Assembly: GCA_965243525.1 (NCBI GenBank)
Contig: OZ251568.1
Span: forward strand, 248,001-312,000
Direction of reading: 5' to 3'
Origin: WTKD01 sp965243525
GTDB taxonomy: Bacteria > Spirochaetota > Spirochaetia > WTKD01
DNA length: 64,000 nt
In this document: piece after piece, positions 61,901 through 64,000 of the stretch
How positions within the stretch are numbered: the stretch's first letter is position 1
How the letters are laid out: each line of letters begins with the position of its first letter
Program-made: the position numbers and the translations under genes
Notes under the pieces: generated by a model
What the model was told of the DNA's origin: nothing
Seen by the model: only the letters and a program-made list of their open reading frames with translations
Databases searched by the model: none

Positions 61901-64000
61901 GAGTCAGATTGATTAGCTCTATATTCTCACCGGTCAACTCGATTGATTGATCCAGATAGATTGATCCATTTGCATAACCGTTGGTGATGCTGCCAGAAAA
62001 ATTACATCCCACTAATCCGCCAAGACACAGATAACTCTTATTCTCATTGTTTCCGGTCAACTCGATTGATTCGTTCAACTCGATTGATATATCTGCACTG
62101 CTGTTGGTGATGCTGCCAGAAGAATTCAGCCCTACTAATCCGCCAAGTCTATCATTTCCTCTGATAACTCCTCGTTCTGCACTGCAGTTTTCGATGCGAC
62201 CACGGTTAGCTCCTGCCAATGCCCCTACATATTTCTTCCCTGTAATGCTGGGATTCCTGCCATTGCCATCAATAAGCTCGAGCTTGAGATTGCGCACAAG
62301 GCCATTCGCTGCTGCATCATAGTCTTCGTCAGATCCTGTGCGACCTATCTGAACAAAAAATCCCACATAGTCTTCATCTGCCTGTGCTATCTGCAAGCCA
62401 ATGATTGTATTGCCATTCCCCTCGAGGATACCTACAAAGGGGTCATCCTTGCTGCCAATAGGATCAAATACGCCACTCAAGATGATGTCGTTTGCAAGTT
62501 TGAAGGTGCCCGCAAGATTGTCTCGAATCTTCTGCAGATCCGCTCCATTGTTAATTAATTCATAGGTGATGTCTGCGGCTTCAATATTCGATCCGATGAG
62601 CACGTCGGTGAGTTCTTGACCGTCCCGTTCAAGACTTCCACTGAAAGTTGAACCGTTTATATCCCCTTCGTTTTCTCCAGCAACACCGCCAAGGACAGCA
62701 TCTGTTTCATCTCCGATGATGCTTCGGACTACTCTTCCCTCATCGATCTGTCCACTGTTTTTCCCTGCGATGCCTCCAAGAACAGACTCTGTTCCGCTCG
62801 CCGTAATGTTACCAGTCTCTCCAGACACCATATCTCTCAGGCAACCACTGTTTTCTCCGGCGATACCGCCAAGAACAGACCCTGTTCCACTCGCTGTGAT
62901 ACCGGCAAAAACCCGTCCAGAATTTATATACCCGGTGTTTTCTCCCGCGAAGCCACCAAGGACGGCATTTGTCCCACTGCTGATGATAGTGTCACCTCTC
63001 ACTGTTGAGTCATTGATGTACCCTCCGTTCTTTCCAGCAATCCCACCGAGAAAGACGGATTCTCCACTTGCTGTAAGGGTGCTTTCAGCATTTGCGGTAT
63101 GTACATAACCAGTGTTTTCCCCAACGATCCCACCAAAAATGATGTTCGCTCCACTTCCCGTGATATCCTTGATGGTTCTTACATCATCTATGTAACCACT
63201 GTTTTTTCCAGCGATTCCACCCAAAACAGTTCTTGCTTTACTCACTGTCATGTTGCTGTCAAACCATGCATAATATAGATGTCCACTGTTCTCTCCGACG
63301 ATTCCACCAAGAATGGCTGCTTCTTCATTCGTTGTAATACTGCTATAAACTGTCACAGAATCCACATATCCGCTGTTTTCTCCAACAATACCACCAACAC
63401 GACTCTCTTCCGCACTTCCTTGGACGCTGCCTCCACTCACCTCGACTGCTTCGATGCGACCATAGCTTTGTCCTGCCACTGCACCGGCAAACGCACTGCC
63501 TGCAATGCTGGGATTCTCAGCATCTCCATCCACCAATACAAGATTCAGATTACGTACAACTCCTTGCTGATAAACGCTGACATCACCAACTTCTGGCGCT
63601 CCAATCTGAGCGAAAAAGCCTGCCTTGTCGGTTTCTGCTATCTGCAGACCACTGATTGTCTTGTCATTGCCGTCAAAAACTCCCACAAAGGGATTCTCTT
63701 CACTGCCGATGGGCTCAAATGCACCACTCAGTTCAATGTCATTTTCAAGTCTGAAGTTTCCATCAAGCTCATCTCGAACCTTCTGCAAATCTGCTGCACT
63801 GTGAATCAGCGTATACGCCCTCTGCTCTTCTTCTGTGTTTCCAGCATCTGTCTGTCTCGATTGCCATTGCAGCTTCGGCCATGCTCCTTCTCGCATCTCC
63901 CACGTATTCTCAAAATCCCAACCTGGAAAATTTTCCTGGGTTATGATATCACCATCTCCAGTTCGAACCGGATGGAAGGGTGGCTTGCCTTCAACGAGCT
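58914..64000 (-). CDS. Giant GLUG-repeat protein, possible tail fibre or adhesin (5' end outside window)
   Basis: The frame is open to the window edge; at least 1,695 residues are visible. Upstream of residue MREGAW lies DFENTWE, the end of an earlier GLUG module, so the protein is longer still. Module A (first ca. 430 residues) has about 14 units of the GGIAGKNSGYI type. Module B opens again with YELINNGADLQKIRDNLAGTF and holds some 20 units of GGLVGxNxGSIxNS type with a spaced second strand. Around residue 1450 the repeats end in SYFDMELTGLNRGVG, and a unique C-terminal domain of ca. 230 aromatic-rich residues follows. No signal peptide is visible in the part seen. Confidence 0.8.
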   Translation of the reverse strand, partial: LVEGKPPFHPVRTGDGDIITQENFPGWDFENTWEMREGAWPKLQWQSRQTDAGNTEEEQRAYTLIHSAADLQKVRDELDGNFRLENDIELSGAFEPIGSEENPFVGVFDGNDKTISGLQIAETDKAGFFAQIGAPEVGDVSVYQQGVVRNLNLVLVDGDAENPSIAGSAFAGAVAGQSYGRIEAVEVSGGSVQGSAEESRVGGIVGENSGYVDSVTVYSSITTNEEAAILGGIVGENSGHLYYAWFDSNMTVSKARTVLGGIAGKNSGYIDDVRTIKDITGSGANIIFGGIVGENTGYVHTANAESTLTASGESVFLGGIAGKNGGYINDSTVRGDTIISSGTNAVLGGFAGENTGYINSGRVFAGITASGTGSVLGGIAGENSGCLRDMVSGETGNITASGTESVLGGIAGKNSGQIDEGRVVRSIIGDETDAVLGGVAGENEGDINGSTFSGSLERDGQELTDVLIGSNIEAADITYELINNGADLQKIRDNLAGTFKLANDIILSGVFDPIGSKDDPFVGILEGNGNTIIGLQIAQADEDYVGFFVQIGRTGSDEDYDAAANGLVRNLKLELIDGNGRNPSITGKKYVGALAGANRGRIENCSAERGVIRGNDRLGGLVGLNSSGSITNSSADISIELNESIELTGNNENKSYLCLGGLVGCNFSGSITNGYANGSIYLDQSIELTGENIELINLTLGGLVGDNNGSISNSEADGSIELDESIELSGSLTRDNLALRFGGLAGLNHDSIINSQANGSVAISGDSVNCHRLYLGGLAGVSASSSVTNSTAGGDVLLEGNTVRSKSLNLGGLVGWNSESRTKNSVSYGSVRLSGDTVQYTELYSGGLTGRNADSSITNSKASGGVTMGDSTELSADNAEDSTYLDFAGLVGSNKDSRISNSSAGGEIDLNGSVSLNGSSEGHNRLRLGGLVGWNNGKITANHASASVKISGTITEDTIYMRLGGLVGTNSGSIINDIASGGVELTGSVTLGGTVEDSNYLQLGGLVGRNYDNARIVNGSVFEASELNGPIKLSGSVTLNGSSESSNVLQLGGLVGGSSGSIIKSNANKSITLSGTVELTGTSTSSNSLRLGGLIGGDTGSITKSSASGAVTLRDGTVRSTYLNLGGLTGTSRGSISDSIASGAVTLDEGIITSRYLYLGGLVGANSGSITDSTTAARGSVVLSGGITEVDRDTCLGGLAGTNNATGSITNSTANARCEMNAENVNSTYLYLSGLVGWNGGSILQSRANGAVTGRGSVASEDNHLSVGGLVGVNWNEGNIASCVASGDVNESISGTGDNVHVGGLVGENKNSITRSAANGTVNGSIHVGGLVGFNDVDTSVTLCAASGAVNGTGDLGGLVGNNSGTIQDCTAGGAVTGIGSFHDMGGLAGQNQQSIERCYAIGTVSGVGYGGNLVGKNLADAEIQTSYFDMELTGLNRGVGRDVGESSIGHYYSFGIPAIGKTRLDALGLAMSSPYGAAEYGIHLEGIFPPNRRPSIRRDLRISANTGIKHTITSGNSTGVMHDTIHPLGAFENHYGGHFYVHRSATEGGKSIFFTLINSNTEFGPSNIWTQQPENQQWGSEWYQRIKVGYYRVVCLHVYFILSNFPGNFRGGLKFNPGWGIGYSTLTYPVPGYIDSSGVVGHRILDRHLFCRNNPSQGSDGGFLFTSFGIMDYIQENENASAYLNIRLQGGFA

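Overview
The window reads as part of a spirochaete-like chromosome. The evidence is indirect. Substrate-binding proteins have signal peptides ending in FA-G-(T/E)-rich tails, as in Treponema/Spirochaeta relatives. Sugar ABC systems are dense, CCA is not encoded in the tRNA genes, and there are many short-lipobox lipoproteins. Most promoters fit TTGNNN-N17-TATACT. No ribosomal protein or 16S/23S sequence is present to fix the genus, so the assignment is an inference.

Layout. 1-545 is a partial lipoprotein. 673-4805 is an operon for a ribose-type transporter plus a GH3 glycosidase; its ATPase gene is a decayed remnant. 5009-5923 is a GH16 beta-glucanase lipoprotein. 6166-12615 and 12850-21719 are two long parallel operons on the minus strand. 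Each begins with dhaK-dhaL-rpiB-like genes. The first continues with an SDR dehydrogenase and a ribose-type ABC transporter, the second with a MalFGK-type transporter (two different ATPases) and a zinc dehydrogenase of the erythritol/L-threitol type. Together they predict uptake of four-carbon polyols, oxidation to erythrulose, phosphorylation and isomerisation towards erythrose 4-phosphate. 21885-22739 is a second GH16 enzyme, and 22850-27714 is a GH43 glycosidase operon with its own binding protein and permeases.

28025-44629 is more mixed: a beta-lactamase-fold protein, a membrane-anchored protein with a possible pseudokinase-like part, a GLUG lipoprotein, sufE-cysS, tRNA-Met, a LysM/M23-like protein, two ankyrin lipoproteins, an NCS2 purine permease, a TctCBA tripartite transporter and a RarD-type exporter. 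44899-45274 holds a 5S rRNA gene and tRNA-Pro with no 23S gene beside them.

45432-64000 is an accessory region. Two GLUG lipoproteins are followed by four tandem paralogues of a PI-PLC-like lipoprotein. Degraded 3' ends of a LexA/CI-type repressor gene lie between array members, and the intact repressor closes the array. The repressor faces a small basic protein and a Mor-like activator across palindromic DNA. Opposite these lies a very large GLUG-repeat protein (N-terminus outside the window) followed by a one-base-overlapping gene resembling a tail-fibre chaperone. This last part looks phage-derived.

A recurring regulatory pattern is a good promoter placed so close to the start codon, with no Shine-Dalgarno sequence, that the mRNA would be leaderless. 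It is seen before both dhaK genes, both GH16 genes and the RarD-type gene.
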